Below are positions 36,025 through 45,559 of a DNA stretch of 64,000 nucleotides, one piece after another; position 1 is the stretch's first letter; the number at the start of each line of letters is the position of its first letter. The notes below the pieces were generated by a model that saw only the letters and a list, made by a program, of their open reading frames with translations, was not told the origin of the DNA and did not search any database. Both the position numbers and the translations under genes were made by a program. The DNA lies in contig NZ_LR594659.1 in the NCBI RefSeq assembly GCF_901827155.1, positions 5,676,501-5,740,500 on the forward strand, in the 5' to 3' direction. Source of the DNA: Variovorax sp. PBL-H6. Its GTDB lineage: Bacteria; Pseudomonadota; Gammaproteobacteria; Burkholderiales; Burkholderiaceae_C.

Positions 36025-36219
36025 GGTGGAAGCCTCAAATTGCCTGAGAAGGGCGTAAGAAAAACTACGTAGTGACCGCAGCGGCCGCCCGCCATTGGTG
36101 CGGCGCACCATGATACAGTCGCCTGCTGTCCTCCGCCCGGCCACCCCCCGGCGCGCCGTGGCCCGAGGGCAACACGAAATCTCCCGTTCCCCAAACCCTC
36201 GTTCCCGAGAGACACCCTC

Positions 36220-37386
<1,167 letters not shown>

Positions 37387-37395
37387 GGAAAAGAC

Positions 37396-38289
37396 ATGTC
37401 GATCTACATCAACAAAGACACCAAAGTCATCACCCAGGGCATCACCGGCAAGACCGGCCAGTTCCACACCGAGAAGTGCCAGGAATACGCGAACGGCAAG
37501 AACTGCTTCGTGGCCGGTGTGAACCCGAAGAAGGCCGGCGAGTCGATCTTCAACATCCCGATCTTCGGTTCCGTGAAAGAAGCCGCGAAGCAGACCGGCG
37601 CCACCGTCTCGGTGATCTACGTGCCGCCCGCCGGCGCCGCCGCCGCCATCTGGGAAGCAGCCGAAGCCGACCTCGACATGGCCATCTGCATCACCGAGGG
37701 CATTCCGGTGCGGGACATGCTCGAGGTGCGCAACAAGATGAAGGCCAAGGTCGCCGCGGGCGGCAAGGAAACGCTGCTGCTCGGGCCGAACTGCCCCGGC
37801 CTGATCACGCCCGACGAGATCAAGATCGGCATCATGCCCGGCCACATCCACCGCAAGGGCCGCATCGGCGTGGTCAGCCGCTCCGGCACGCTGACCTATG
37901 AAGCCGTGGCGCAGCTTACGGAAATCGGCCTTGGCCAGTCGAGCGCCGTGGGCATCGGCGGCGACCCGATCAACGGGCTCAAGCACATCGACGTGATGAT
38001 GGCCTTCAACGACGACCCCGACACCGATGCCGTCATCATGATCGGCGAGATCGGCGGCCCGGACGAGGCCGATGCGGCCCGCTGGTGCAAGGACCACATG
38101 AAGAAGCCCGTGGTCGGCTTCATCGCCGGGGTGACCGCCCCTCCGGGCAAGCGCATGGGCCACGCGGGCGCCCTCATCTCCGGCGGCGCGGACACGGCGG
38201 AAGCCAAGCTCGCGATCATGGAAGAATGCGGGTTCAAGATCACGCGCAACTTCTCGGAGTTGGGTAAGCTCCTCAAAGCACAGATCTGA
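37396..38289 (+). CDS. sucD: Succinyl-CoA synthetase subunit alpha
   Basis: 297 residues. The CoA-binding Rossmann domain begins [21 protein letters not shown]; the phospho-histidine is in [11 protein letters not shown]. It forms the alpha subunit with SucC. A ribosome site AAGGAAAAG precedes the ATG. A strong terminator follows, so sucCD is a two-gene unit. Confidence 0.98.
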   Translation: MSIYINKDTKVITQGITGKTGQFHTEKCQEYANGKNCFVAGVNPKKAGESIFNIPIFGSVKEAAKQTGATVSVIYVPPAGAAAAIWEAAEADLDMAICITEGIPVRDMLEVRNKMKAKVAAGGKETLLLGPNCPGLITPDEIKIGIMPGHIHRKGRIGVVSRSGTLTYEAVAQLTEIGLGQSSAVGIGGDPINGLKHIDVMMAFNDDPDTDAVIMIGEIGGPDEADAARWCKDHMKKPVVGFIAGVTAPPGKRMGHAGALISGGADTAEAKLAIMEECGFKITRNFSELGKLLKAQI

Positions 38290-38320
38290 TCTGCCGTCTT
38301 CCCGGCCACACAAGAAGAAA

Positions 38321-38352
38321 AGCGCTCGCAATTCACATTGCGGGCGCTTTTT
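38321..38352 (+). terminator. Rho-independent terminator after sucCD
   Basis: AGCGCTCGCAAT, loop TCAC, ATTGCGGGCGCT followed by TTTT: a 12-bp stem with one wobble pair and a U-tract, 31 bp after the sucD stop. Confidence 0.9.
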
Positions 38353-38377
38353 CAATACATAACAGTGGAAAAGAGAC

Positions 38378-39061
38378 ATGGAATATCTGCAAACTGCCGA
38401 CTTCTGGATTGGCCTTGTCAAGATTGTCTGGATCAACATCATCCTTTCGGGGGACAACGCGGTGGTGATCGCGATGGCCGCCCGCTCGCTGCCGCCGGTG
38501 CAGCAGAAGAAGGCCGTACTGTTCGGATCGGGTGCCGCCGTGGTGTTGCGTATTGCGCTCACCGTCGTTGCGGCCAGGTTGCTGGCGCTCCCGTATCTGC
38601 AGATCCTGGGCGGTGCTTTGCTGCTGTGGATCGGCGTGCAGTTGCTCAGCGACGAGGACGATGGCGGCGGCGAGGAAAAGCAGTACGGCAGCATGTTCGC
38701 GGCCGTGCGGACCATCTTGCTGGCCGACCTCGTGATGAGCCTGGACAACGTGATTGCGGTCGCCGCCGCTGCGCAGGGCAGCATGCTGCTGCTGGTCCTC
38801 GGCTTGGCCATCAGCATCCCGTTGGTGATTTTCGGCAGTACCTTGATGATCAAGCTCATGGAGCGCTTCCCCATCATCATCACGCTCGGTGCCGCCCTGA
38901 TCGGCTGGGTCGGCGGCGAGACCATCGCGAGCGACACCGCCCTGAGCGGCGTGCTCTCGGCGCACCCGTGGCTGCACTACGCGGGGGCGGCCGCGGGTGC
39001 GTTCTTCGTCGTTGCCTACGGCAAGTGGCAGCAGCGGCGTGCTGCCGTGGCTGTGCAATGA
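38378..39061 (+). CDS. TerC family integral membrane protein (first copy)
   Basis: 227 residues with about seven membrane segments. The TerC hallmarks are the intramembrane acidic motifs [15 protein letters not shown] and [16 protein letters not shown], and [16 protein letters not shown]. The family includes manganese exporters (Alx, YybP/YkoY relatives) and proteins of tellurite resistance clusters. No riboswitch is visible upstream, unlike the paralogue at 57777-58514; the gene starts directly after the sucCD terminator. Metal export is an inference. Confidence 0.88.
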   Translation: MEYLQTADFWIGLVKIVWINIILSGDNAVVIAMAARSLPPVQQKKAVLFGSGAAVVLRIALTVVAARLLALPYLQILGGALLLWIGVQLLSDEDDGGGEEKQYGSMFAAVRTILLADLVMSLDNVIAVAAAAQGSMLLLVLGLAISIPLVIFGSTLMIKLMERFPIIITLGAALIGWVGGETIASDTALSGVLSAHPWLHYAGAAAGAFFVVAYGKWQQRRAAVAVQ

Positions 39062-39094
39062 TCGCGGCCCACTGATTCTCAAGCTCATCCATTC

Positions 39095-39904
39095 ATGGCG
39101 AACCTAGGCGCATCCGTTTCTCCCGGCACCGGCGCGCTCACCTGGGATTTCGCCGCGCTCACCGACCCGGGCCGGGTGCGCGCCAACAACGAAGACACGA
39201 TCGCCTTCGACGCAGCGCTGGGGCTGGTGCTCCTGGCGGACGGCATGGGCGGCTACAACGGCGGCGAGGTGGCCAGCGGCATGGCCGTCGCGTTGCTGCA
39301 GGCCAGCTTCGGCCGCTGGCTCGCCCATGCGGGTCCCGGCGCGAACCCCCGAGCCTTGCGGCGCGCGCTGCAGGCCGGCACCGACGAGGCCAATGCGGCC
39401 GTGCTGGAAGCCGGCGCGGCCAACCTGCAGCTGCAGGGCATGGGCACCACGCTCGTACTGGCTGCCTTCGGCTCGGAGCGCGCAATCGTCGGCCATATCG
39501 GCGACTCGCGCTGCTACCGCCTGCGCGACGAAAGGCTGGAGCTGCTCACACGAGACCATTCGCTGCTGCAGGAGCAGCTCGACGCGGGCGCCATCACGCC
39601 CGAGCAGGCCAGCCTGTCGCCTCACCGCAACCTGGTGACCCGTGCGCTGGGCATCGAGCGTCACGTCGAGCTCGAAATGCACGAACACGACGTACAGGCG
39701 GGCGACCTTTTCCTGCTATGTTCGGACGGCCTTAGCGAGATGGTGCCCGAGGCGCAGCTTTTCACGGTTCTGGTACAAGAAGCCGACCTATCTGAAAAAG
39801 CAACACGTTTGGTTGCAACTGCGAACGAGAATGGTGGCAAGGACAACATCTCGGTTGTCCTGGCCAGGGCCCGCTCGAGCAACGCGCCAGAGGCATCCGG
39901 ATAG
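39095..39904 (+). CDS. PP2C-type serine/threonine protein phosphatase
   Basis: 269 residues with all PP2C motifs: LTDPGRVRANNEDTIAF, LLADGMGGYNGGEVASGMA, GHIGDSRCYRLRD, LFLLCSDGLSEMV and NENGGKDNISVVLA, including the metal aspartates. Cytoplasmic, no membrane segment. It opens a unit with the FHA protein, cyclase and phosphodiesterase. It would reverse Ser/Thr phosphorylation read by the FHA protein; no cognate kinase gene is in the window. Confidence 0.93.
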   Translation: MANLGASVSPGTGALTWDFAALTDPGRVRANNEDTIAFDAALGLVLLADGMGGYNGGEVASGMAVALLQASFGRWLAHAGPGANPRALRRALQAGTDEANAAVLEAGAANLQLQGMGTTLVLAAFGSERAIVGHIGDSRCYRLRDERLELLTRDHSLLQEQLDAGAITPEQASLSPHRNLVTRALGIERHVELEMHEHDVQAGDLFLLCSDGLSEMVPEAQLFTVLVQEADLSEKATRLVATANENGGKDNISVVLARARSSNAPEASG

Positions 39905-39972
39905 CAGGGCTCGATCAAGTACCCGCCGCAGGTGACCGCCGTGACACAACAAATGAGATGCAGGAGTCGGCC

Positions 39973-40623
39973 ATGCCGAAAATGATCGTTTCGATCGACG
40001 GCGTCGTCATCAAGGAAGTGACGCTCGCCAAGGACCGCACCACGCTCGGCCGGCGTCCGTACAACGACATCGTGATCGATAACCTGGCGATCAGCGGCGA
40101 GCATGCCGTGCTGCACATGATCGGCGGCGATGTCTACCTGGAAGATCTCAACAGCACCAACGGCACCTACGTCAACGGGCGTGCCGTCAAGAAGCAAGCG
40201 CTCGAGCACAACGACGTCGTCGAGGTCGGCAAGTACAAGATCCGCTACCTGGTGGGTGGCGGCACGGCCGAAGGCGCCGGGCACGGTCCCACCATCGTGG
40301 CAACGTCCTCGGAGCCGATCCCTCTTTCATCCGCGCCCACGGTCCATACGCCCCTGGGTGGGTCCACCGGCGTGGCGGTTATCCGGGTTCTCTCGGGCAG
40401 CGGCGCCGGGCGCGAGCTCTCGCTGCAGAAAGTCGTGACCACCATCGGCAAGCCCGGCGTCGCCGTGGCAGCGGTCACCCGGCGCCTGCACGGCTACGTG
40501 GTGGCGCCGATCGACGGCGGGACCGCCCTCAATGGAGAGCCCCTGGGCAACGAGGCGGTCGCCCTGCAAGACGGCGACGTGCTCGAACTCGGCGGCACCC
40601 GGATGCAGTTCGTCGCCAACTGA
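39973..40623 (+). CDS. FHA domain protein
   Basis: 216 residues from the ATG at 39973, chosen because CAGGAG sits six bases upstream (an ATG at 39958 is possible). The FHA domain occupies residues 20-90 with LGRRPYNDIVIDNLAISGEHAVLH and EDLNSTNGTYVNGR, the phosphothreonine-binding Arg, Ser-x-x-His and Asn. A Gly/Thr linker leads to a second, degenerate FHA-like half (GRELSLQKVVTTIGKPG...ALNGEPL...LQDGDVLELGG). It reads phosphothreonine on partner proteins, here probably targets of the adjacent phosphatase. Confidence 0.9.
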   Translation: MPKMIVSIDGVVIKEVTLAKDRTTLGRRPYNDIVIDNLAISGEHAVLHMIGGDVYLEDLNSTNGTYVNGRAVKKQALEHNDVVEVGKYKIRYLVGGGTAEGAGHGPTIVATSSEPIPLSSAPTVHTPLGGSTGVAVIRVLSGSGAGRELSLQKVVTTIGKPGVAVAAVTRRLHGYVVAPIDGGTALNGEPLGNEAVALQDGDVLELGGTRMQFVAN

Positions 40624-40662
40624 CCGCGTGAAGCGCGAGCGCCCCTCGGCCTGCCAGTCCGC

Positions 40663-42933
40663 ATGAATGGACTGCGGCGGCACGGTGCCCGCATCGCCAT
40701 CACCCTGTTGCCGGTCGCGCTCATGCTGCTGCATGCGGCGGGCGTTTGGCGCCTCCCTCCGCTGGTGCGGCTGGACCAGTTCATTTACGACGCCCGGCTG
40801 CGCGCCACCATGCCCGGCACGCTCGACCCGCGCATCGTCATCGTCGACATCGACGAACCCAGCTTGCAACAGCTCGGCCAATGGCCGTGGAGCCGCGACA
40901 AGCTCGCCCGCCTCACGGACGAGCTGATGGGCCGTCAGCGAGCCGCCGTGCTGGGCTTCGATGTGCTCTTTGCCGAGCCCGACACCAGTTCGGGGCTGCC
41001 AGTTCTCCGCCAGCTCGCCGCCGGACCCTGGCACGATGATCCGAAGTTCGCCGCCGAGGTCGAGCGGCTCGCACCACGGCTCGACCACGATGCCTTGTTC
41101 GCGAAGGCGCTTGCCGGTCGACGCGTGGCGCTCGGCTACTACTTCACCCAAGCGGCGGAGGCGCGCGCCACCGGTCGGCTACCGATGCCGGCGCTGGCGC
41201 CCCAGGCCTTTCCTCGGGAGCTGAACAATGCGGCGCGCTGGAACGGCTTCGGCGCCAACATCCCGCTCCTGGCGACGGCTGCGCCGGCAGCCGGCTTCTT
41301 CAATGTCGTGCTCGATTCAAGCGAGGATGGGGTCGTGCGCTCGGTGCCGCTGCTCGCACGGTACGACGGCCCAGACGCGCGCCCTGGCTACTACGCGTCG
41401 CTCGCGCTGGTCGTGCACCGGTTGATCGAAGGATCGCCGTCCGCACTGACGCCCGTATTCGCACCGGCCGTCAGCTCGACCGATTCTCCGGCGTTCGAAG
41501 CCCTGCAGCTCGGCGCGGGCGAGTCCCGGCTGAGCGTGCCGATCGACCAGAGCGCCAGCATGCTCGTGCCCTTCCGCGGCCCCGGCGGTGCGCGCGGTGG
41601 CTCCTTCCGCTACTTGGCGGCGGCCCAGGTGCTGGCCGGCGCGCTCGCCCCCCGCGAGCTCGAAGGCAAGGTGGTGCTGATCGGCACCACCGCGCCCGGC
41701 CTGCAGGACCTGCGATCGACGCCCGTCGGCGCCGTTTTTCCTGGCGTGGAAGTGCACGCCAACATCATCTCGGGCCTGCTGGACCATCGCCTGTTCGTGG
41801 TGCCCGACTACGCGGCCGGGTACGAGCTTGTCACAGTGCTCGCCGCGGGGCTGCTGCTGGCGATCGGGCTGTCGCTGTTGTCCGCGCCGCGGGCCTTCCT
41901 GCTCGGCGCGCTCACTGCTGCTGCGTTGGCCGGGCTGAACAGCTGGCTCTACCTCGATGCCGGGCTGGTGCTGCCGCTGGCGGCCGGGCTCGTCATGGTG
42001 CCGCTCGCCTTCGCGTTCAGCATGAGCTGGGGCTACTTCGTCGAGGCTCGCGCCAGTCGCAGCCTGGCCGAGCTCTTTGGCACTTATGTGCCGCCGCAGC
42101 TGGTCGAGGAGATGCGCGCGGATCCCACCCGTTACAGCATGCGCGCGCAGGGCAAGCAGCTCACCGTGATGTTCTGCGACATGCGCGGCTTTACCCGGCT
42201 GTCGGAACAGATGGCGCCCGTCGAGCTGCAGGCCTTCCTGAATGCCGTCTTCAGCCGCCTGACCCACATCATCAGTGCGCAGCGGGGCACCATCGACAAG
42301 TACATGGGCGACTGCGTCATGGCGTTCTGGGGCGCACCGGTCGACACGCCCGGCCATGCCGCGCTTGCCGTCGAGGCCGCCCTGCAAATGGCAGCCGCCG
42401 TACGAGAGATCAACGGCACGCGAAGCGACAGTGGACGGCCGGAGATCAGCGTCGGCATCGGCATCAATACCGGCCTCATGAGCGTCGGGGACATGGGCTC
42501 CGCCGTGCGGCGCAGCTACACCGTTGTCGGCGATGCGGTCAACCTCGCTTCGCGGCTCGAAGGATTGAGCAGCCATTACGGCATCGAGATCGTCGCCAGC
42601 GCCGCCACCCAGAGCGCCGCCCCCAACTTCGTCTGGCAGGAACTCGACCTGGTGCGCGTCAAGGGCAAGGCCAGGGCCGTACGGATCTTCGCGCCCTTGG
42701 CCCTGATGGGCGATCTGGCAAAGGGGTCGCACGAGGCGCTCGTGCAATGGGCTCGTACACTGGACGCTTACCGCGCGCAGGATTGGCATCGAGCGCAACA
42801 CCTGCTGGCGCCGCTGCTCGCTGCCGATGCCAAAAAAGTCCTTTACCAGTTGTACGCCGAACGTTTAGCCTCGCTGGCGTTGCGGCCCAAGGACCCCGAC
42901 TGGGACGGCGCAACCCGGTTCGACAGCAAATAG
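40663..42933 (+). CDS. CHASE2-domain class III adenylate/guanylate cyclase
   Basis: 756 residues. A first membrane segment (residues 10-28), an extracytoplasmic CHASE2 sensor of about 330 residues (IVIVDIDEPSLQQLGQWPWS...VLIGTTAPGLQDLRSTPVGA...FPGVEVHANIISGLL), three more membrane segments (385-465), then the cyclase domain at about residues 500-690. It carries MFCDMRGFTRLSEQ, DKYMGDCVMAFWGAP and GINTGLMSVGDMGS, with both metal aspartates intact. It makes cAMP or cGMP in response to an external signal. It sits between the FHA protein and a cyclic-nucleotide phosphodiesterase gene. Confidence 0.92.
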   Translation: MNGLRRHGARIAITLLPVALMLLHAAGVWRLPPLVRLDQFIYDARLRATMPGTLDPRIVIVDIDEPSLQQLGQWPWSRDKLARLTDELMGRQRAAVLGFDVLFAEPDTSSGLPVLRQLAAGPWHDDPKFAAEVERLAPRLDHDALFAKALAGRRVALGYYFTQAAEARATGRLPMPALAPQAFPRELNNAARWNGFGANIPLLATAAPAAGFFNVVLDSSEDGVVRSVPLLARYDGPDARPGYYASLALVVHRLIEGSPSALTPVFAPAVSSTDSPAFEALQLGAGESRLSVPIDQSASMLVPFRGPGGARGGSFRYLAAAQVLAGALAPRELEGKVVLIGTTAPGLQDLRSTPVGAVFPGVEVHANIISGLLDHRLFVVPDYAAGYELVTVLAAGLLLAIGLSLLSAPRAFLLGALTAAALAGLNSWLYLDAGLVLPLAAGLVMVPLAFAFSMSWGYFVEARASRSLAELFGTYVPPQLVEEMRADPTRYSMRAQGKQLTVMFCDMRGFTRLSEQMAPVELQAFLNAVFSRLTHIISAQRGTIDKYMGDCVMAFWGAPVDTPGHAALAVEAALQMAAAVREINGTRSDSGRPEISVGIGINTGLMSVGDMGSAVRRSYTVVGDAVNLASRLEGLSSHYGIEIVASAATQSAAPNFVWQELDLVRVKGKARAVRIFAPLALMGDLAKGSHEALVQWARTLDAYRAQDWHRAQHLLAPLLAADAKKVLYQLYAERLASLALRPKDPDWDGATRFDSK

Positions 42934-42953
42934 AAATTAAGGGCTCTCGCAAA

Positions 42954-43763
42954 ATGCAGGTGCGCGTGTTGGGGTGCTCGGGCGCCATCGCCAAGGACTG
43001 CCGCACGACCTCGTTCTTGGTCGACAGCGATCTGCTGGTCGATGCCGGCACCGGTGTCGGCGACCTGAGCCTCGACGAGATGGGCGCCATCGACGACGTG
43101 GTGCTCACCCATTCCCACCTCGACCACGTGGCCGCATTGCCACTGATGCTCGACTCGGTGGCCAGCCGCCGCAACAAACCGCTGCGCGTGCATGCCTTGC
43201 GCGCGACCATCGAGGCGCTGCGAGCCCATGTTTTCAACAACGTCATCTGGCCGGACTTCTCGAGCATTCCGAGCCTGGAGGCGCCGTTCGTGAGCTTCCA
43301 CGACATCGTGGTCGGGCAGGAGCTCCAGCTGGGCACGCGCGCACCCAAGAACATCGAGGTGCTGCCGGCCGTCCACACCGTGCCGGCCTGCGGCTATGCC
43401 GTGCGCTGCGCCAAGGGTGGGCCGCACTGGGTCTTCAGCGGGGATACCGAGCGGAATCCTGCGTTCTGGCGGCGGGTGAACCAGTTGGACGTGGCGATGC
43501 TGGTGATCGAGACGGCGTTCAGCAACCGGGAGCAGGCGCTGGCGAGGCGCAGCCTTCATTTGTCGCCGGCGACACTGGCGGATGAGTTGGCGCACATCGG
43601 GGTCGACAAGGGCTATCCGATCTACATCACCCATACCAAGCCCGCCGAGACCGAGGAGATCATGAGCCAGATCGCCGGGCTGGCGGACGGGTCGCAGATG
43701 CACGGGGGTGGGCGGGGGTGGGATATTCGGTGGTTGGAAGCGGCGGGGGTGCTGCAGGTCTGA
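42954..43763 (+). CDS. Metallo-beta-lactamase-fold cyclic nucleotide phosphodiesterase (class II-like)
   Basis: 269 residues. The zinc motif is LTHSHLDHVAALPL, with further ligands in LPAVHTVPACGY, FSGDT and YITHTKP. The HxHLDH form and overall order match class II 3',5'-cyclic-nucleotide phosphodiesterases (CpdP/PDE1-like). The ATG at 42954 comes 20 bp after the cyclase stop, so synthesis and breakdown of the messenger appear to be encoded together. No signal peptide, hence cytoplasmic. Another MBL hydrolase activity cannot be excluded. Confidence 0.83.
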   Translation: MQVRVLGCSGAIAKDCRTTSFLVDSDLLVDAGTGVGDLSLDEMGAIDDVVLTHSHLDHVAALPLMLDSVASRRNKPLRVHALRATIEALRAHVFNNVIWPDFSSIPSLEAPFVSFHDIVVGQELQLGTRAPKNIEVLPAVHTVPACGYAVRCAKGGPHWVFSGDTERNPAFWRRVNQLDVAMLVIETAFSNREQALARRSLHLSPATLADELAHIGVDKGYPIYITHTKPAETEEIMSQIAGLADGSQMHGGGRGWDIRWLEAAGVLQV

Positions 43764-43781
43764 CTCGGAGCGTCGGGGCCT

Positions 43782-43906
43782 GACAAATTTGTCGGGCAGT
43801 CGTCCTTCGTGGGCAACAGGATCTGTCACGCGCTACAGCTCAAATGCGGAGTTGTAGTTACTTCTACTGCAGTCCGTTGCTTGTAACGGGGTGGCACAGA
43901 TGCTGC
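43782..43906 (+). promoter_or_regulatory. pilA sigma-54 promoter with TGTC-type upstream sites
   Basis: TGGCAC-N5-CTGC at 43892-43906 keeps the invariant GG (-24) and GC (-12) with 10 bases between, so it is a good sigma-54 promoter placing the start near 43918. Upstream, a perfect GACAAATTTGTC palindrome (43782-43793) and a further TGTC (43824-43827) resemble PilR-type enhancer sites. PilSR/RpoN control of pilA is known in Pseudomonas; here it is inferred. Confidence 0.65.
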
Positions 43907-43965
43907 GAAAGGTTGAAAGCACCGGGGGCTCTCCTCGGGCCCTTAACCAACCAGGAGTTTCTTGA

Positions 43966-44469
43966 ATGAACCGTCGTTCCATTGCACGCAACGTGCAAAA
44001 GGGTTTCACCCTTATCGAGTTGATGATCGTTGTGGCGATCATTGGTATTCTCGCTGCAGTCGCGCTGCCTGCCTACCAAGACTATGTGAAGCGTGCCAAG
44101 GTCACCGAGGGACTGTCGCTCGCCTCGTCTGCCAAGACCACCATCGCCGAGAACGCCGCAAACGGCAAGAAGTACGATGCGGGCTGGACTGCTCCGTCTG
44201 CTACTGCTGCTGTGAAGTCGGTCGCGATCGACAACACCACGGGCGCCGTGACGATCACGTTCGACAAGCCCGTCGAAGATGGCAAGACCCTGATCCTGCG
44301 CCCCTTCACCGGCCCGAACACAACGCCCGTCGCGCTGCCTGACTCCAGCTCTGGCACCTACGACGCGCCTACCGGCAATATCGCCTGGGCTTGCGGAGCC
44401 GCTGGTGCTGGTGCCCCTGCAACCGCTGGCACGCTGGACGCCAAGTACGCACCATCTAGCTGCCGTTAA
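43966..44469 (+). CDS. pilA: Type IV major pilin PilA
   Basis: 167 residues. A class III signal peptide with cleavage at [31 protein letters not shown]; the mature pilin keeps Phe1 and Glu5. The globular domain ends with a Cys pair (WACGAAG and SSCR) that can form the D-loop disulfide. CAGGAG precedes the ATG. It is preceded by a sigma-54 promoter and followed by a strong terminator, so it is a single-gene unit. It is probably glycosylated by the PglL homologue at 53068. Confidence 0.95.
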   Translation: MNRRSIARNVQKGFTLIELMIVVAIIGILAAVALPAYQDYVKRAKVTEGLSLASSAKTTIAENAANGKKYDAGWTAPSATAAVKSVAIDNTTGAVTITFDKPVEDGKTLILRPFTGPNTTPVALPDSSSGTYDAPTGNIAWACGAAGAGAPATAGTLDAKYAPSSCR

Positions 44470-44488
44470 TCGCTCCTCCTTCTGCTCC

Positions 44489-44512
44489 AAGCCGCCTTCG
44501 GGCGGCTTTTTT
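44489..44512 (+). terminator. Rho-independent terminator after pilA
   Basis: AAGCCGCC, tetraloop TTCG, GGCGGCTT and a T-run to 44512: a perfect 8-bp stem with a stable UUCG loop. Confidence 0.95.
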
Positions 44513-44515
44513 CAT

Positions 44516-44621
44516 GTGCGCCCAGGCACGGGCGCACTCTTCGGGTGTAAGTCCCCGGCCCGACTAGCCACATGGATGGCATGGCCAAGTCGCGGTTGAG
44601 CACCTTGAACGCTGCTCAACC
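44516..44621 (+). mobile_element. Probable 5' fragment of a group II (class C-like) intron
   Basis: Directly behind the pilA terminator the sequence becomes GTGCGCCC...GGGCGCAC, then TCGGGTGTAAGTCCC, which looks like the 5' end of bacterial group II introns (GUGCG start, then GGUGNAAGUCC). A perfect 9-bp hairpin GGTTGAGCA/TGCTCAACC follows at 44594-44621. Class C introns are known to insert just after intrinsic terminators. No reverse transcriptase or domain V is seen, so only a remnant remains. 44622-44794 holds nothing recognisable. Confidence 0.4.
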
Positions 44622-44794
44622 TCGGTAAGCTGGATGTAGAAAGTTCGCAGCTGTGCGAGGCTCGTGTGCCCCGAAGCTGGCGCAGCAGCTTGCGTCCTTC
44701 GCTGCGCGCCCTTGGCACATTTGAGTGCTATCGAGCTCGAACTCAAAGGCCGCGACCCAACAGTCGGCAGTCTTTGGCCTCACCAGCGAGTAGC

Positions 44795-45549
44795 TCACGC
44801 TTGCTCTTTGGGCCAGAAGACTAGTTGAGACATCGCGCTAGAGCGGCCGATAAGTGCCATGTTGTCAAACACCGCTTTTACTCGCATCTTCGACTTAACA
44901 GCCTGCCCCTCCACCTCACCAGGCGAGAACTCCGCAGCCATGAAGGCAACCCGCGCCGCCTGCTCGAACGCTGGCGGCAGTTGCGGCTCATCCGATGAAT
45001 GTGCTGCACCGGGCCTGCTTCGTCGATGAAGAGAGAAAGAATGCCCGTGTACCGCGCGAACTACGTCTCGCCAGACGGCGTAGCCAGCGAAACCTGGGTC
45101 CTGACGACAGGTGGCACGGTGAGCAGAGGTCGGAATATGTAGTCGCCCCGATCATCCATCGAGACCGCAGGCGTGCTGTCGGACGGCGACCCTTGAGCAT
45201 CAGACGCGGGTGCCGTGAGGGAAACGGATGCGGCCTTCTGGCGCTTTGGTGAAACATGCGGGGGGCGGCGACGACGGAAGGCGCAAACGCAGCATTCTCC
45301 GAAAGCGAGGGCTCGGCTGCTTGGGGCGCCGGCGCCGGCACGATCCGGGCAAGGGTCCGTTGCGATTGCATCTGTACGCCAGGGGCTGTTGCTGCCGTCC
45401 GGAGCGGTTGCGCAGGCATTGGCGCACAGCGTCAGCACTTCCGCATGCAGCGCCACTGAAAGACAGGCACAGACCAGCAACATGTACCCGCCTCCACGAC
45501 CAAGCCACCACCTGACCGGCAGCGCGCCGGCGGCGCTCGAACATACCAT
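44795..45549 (-). pseudogene. TonB C-terminal-like protein, disrupted by a stop and a frameshift
   Basis: From the ATG at 45549 the frame reads a hydrophobic start (GGGYMLLVCACLSVALHA), a Pro/Ser-rich middle and GDYIFRPLLTVPPVV, then meets TAG at 45061-45063. The same frame continues past the stop with ARYTGILSLFIDEAGPVQHI. After a one-base shift near 44990-45000 it resumes as LPPAFEQAARVAFMAAEFSP, then GEVEGQAVKSKMRV and KAVFDN, to a TGA at 44795. That order matches the small energy-transducer TonB-like proteins of Comamonadaceae. It lies 11 bp behind pilY1 and is probably a dead gene, unless the two lesions are sequencing errors. Confidence 0.65.
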
Positions 45550-45559
45550 TTCGGTACTG

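Noticed and set aside
44564..44798. Two 60-codon minus-strand frames (44564-44746 and 44616-44798) after pilA
   Set aside because: No ribosome site and no resemblance to any family; the region looks like decayed intron and TonB-like sequence.
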